NCBI RefSeq assembly: GCF_013404085.1
Contig: NZ_JABFHO010000001.1
Span: 1-64,000 of the forward strand
Source of the DNA: Winogradskyella helgolandensis
Lineage (GTDB): Bacteria; Bacteroidota; Bacteroidia; Flavobacteriales; Flavobacteriaceae
Direction: 5' to 3'
Length of the DNA: 64,000 bases
The notes below the pieces were generated by a model. The model had not been told where the DNA came from and did no database searches. It worked only from the letters and a program-made list of their open reading frames with translations. The translations under genes were made by a program, and so were the position numbers. Position 1 is the stretch's first letter. Each line of letters starts with the position of its first letter. This document shows, piece by piece, positions 63,089 to 64,000 of this stretch.

Positions 63089-63167
63089 TATATTATGGAT
63101 TAACTATTATTCTATTTTATTAAATTTATTTATAAAGGCAAAATTTTAGATGAATTGCGATTCGCAT

Positions 63168-64000
63168 TTATTCCGCATTATCCAAAAAATCCTTTACACG
63201 CTCCGTTAATTTATCTAAAAACGAACGACGCTCTTTTACAGGTTCTGGCACTACTACTTCTGGCTCTTGCTCTTCTTCAACTTCATTTTCTATAACCAAT
63301 TCTTCTTCAACTAGCTCAACTTTTTTACGTTCTTGACGTTTTAAGCCATCCATCACCAATCCAACTGCTGTAGCATACAACGGACTTGCAATATCCTCAT
63401 CACTATCTCCTGCTAAATGCTCATTTGGATAGCCAATTCTGGTATCCATTCCGGTGATATATTCAACTAATTGTTTTAAATGTTTTAATTGCGCTCCACC
63501 ACCTGTTAAAACGATGCCTCCAATCAACTTTTTCTTTTGCTCTTCGTGACCGTAGTTTTTTATTTCAACATAAACTTGTTCTATAATTTCCACCACTCTT
63601 GCGTGAATAATTTTAGACAAATTCTTTAACGTGATTTCTTTTGGCTCTCTTCCTCTTAATCCAGGAATAGATACAATTTCGTTATCCTTATTTTCACCTG
63701 GCCAAGCAGATCCAAACTTTACTTTTAAAAGTTCAGCTTGCTTTTCAATAATTGAACAGCCTTCTTTTATGTCTTCGGTAATGACACCTCCACCAAAAGG
63801 AATTACAGCAGTATGACGAATGATTCCATCTTTAAAAACAGCTAAATCTGTTGTTCCACCACCTATATCAATCAATGCCACACCAGCCTCTTTCTCTTCT
63901 CTACTCAACACCGCATTAGCAGACGCTAAAGGTTCTAAAGTGATACCCTCTAAGTTTAAACCTGCACTTTTTATACAACGACCAACATTTCTAATCGAAG
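63168..64000 (-). CDS. ftsA: Cell division protein FtsA, 3' part (runs off window)
   Basis: Actin-like membrane anchor of the Z ring, only the last 277 or so codons are in the window. The frame stays open to base 64000, reading RNVGRCIKSAGLNLEGITLE upstream, so a GTG at 63911 is not the start. Motifs: VALIDIGGGTTDLAVF (phosphate-2 region), FGGGVITEDIKEGCSI, IGGIVLTGGGAQLKHLKQLV (adenosine region), and a C-terminal ERRSFLDKLTERVKDFLDNA amphipathic helix that tethers FtsA to the membrane. The order ftsA-ftsZ is the usual dcw arrangement. Confidence 0.95.
   Translation of the reverse strand, partial: SIRNVGRCIKSAGLNLEGITLEPLASANAVLSREEKEAGVALIDIGGGTTDLAVFKDGIIRHTAVIPFGGGVITEDIKEGCSIIEKQAELLKVKFGSAWPGENKDNEIVSIPGLRGREPKEITLKNLSKIIHARVVEIIEQVYVEIKNYGHEEQKKKLIGGIVLTGGGAQLKHLKQLVEYITGMDTRIGYPNEHLAGDSDEDIASPLYATAVGLVMDGLKRQERKKVELVEEELVIENEVEEEQEPEVVVPEPVKERRSFLDKLTERVKDFLDNAE

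Overview
The window looks like a chromosomal segment of a marine-type member of the Flavobacteriaceae (Bacteroidota). The evidence is the AT-rich DNA, promoter boxes of the TAnnTTTG type, two giant secreted proteins with type IX secretion (T9SS) C-terminal sorting domains, an FtsZ with a very long acidic C-terminal linker, and a full Bacteroidota-style set of capsule and exopolysaccharide (EPS) genes. All functional names come from reading protein motifs by eye; no database was searched.

Region 1 (about 0.2-21.2 kb, all minus strand) is a Wzx/Wzy-type surface polysaccharide locus. Downstream end first, it holds a tyrosine autokinase/chain-length regulator, an outer-membrane export lipoprotein, a WecA/MraY-like initiating phosphotransferase, five glycosyltransferases, an APH-like kinase, a nucleotidyltransferase/P-loop kinase fusion, a Wzy-like polymerase, two sulfotransferases, a flippase and the complete dTDP-L-rhamnose set (rfbBDCA). 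A CBS-domain protein lies beyond its downstream end.

Region 2 (22.0-27.1 kb, minus strand) is a PAPS supply and recycling operon: a DUF2061 protein, then cysC, cysD, cysN, a four-helix-bundle protein and cysQ. No PAPS or sulfite reductase gene is seen. Together with the two sulfotransferases next door this points to a sulfated EPS. A 33-bp promoter-like sequence with a TAAGA-N3-TCTTA palindrome lies upstream of both the rfb block and the DUF2061/cys block (one mismatch between copies), suggesting shared control. The four-helix-bundle gene sits between 37-bp imperfect inverted repeats placed exactly between cysN and cysQ. It looks like a small inserted cassette that donated the first codons of cysQ.

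Region 3 (27.7-43.2 kb, plus strand) holds two large T9SS-exported proteins, then a compact three-gene module and an outer-membrane beta-barrel gene with its own promoter. The module consists of a 56-residue exported Pro/Gly-rich peptide gene, an HprK-like kinase with a possible PqqD-like front half, and a DUF/NTP_transf_5-type nucleotidyltransferase. It resembles the tailoring part of lasso-peptide (RiPP) clusters but lacks the cyclase and protease. It is the best candidate here for an undescribed system.

Region 4 (43.3-64 kb) is mixed: UDP-glucuronate decarboxylase, an MtfA-like peptidase, glutamate dehydrogenase, a seven-gene Mrp Na+/H+ antiporter operon, a DoxX protein, a GOGAT-like FMN protein and a FUSC-family membrane protein. 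These are followed by two small unknown proteins, three tandem 106-107-bp repeats beside tRNA-Arg(UCG), a YqeY-like protein, ftsZ and the 3' part of ftsA, which runs off the window end.
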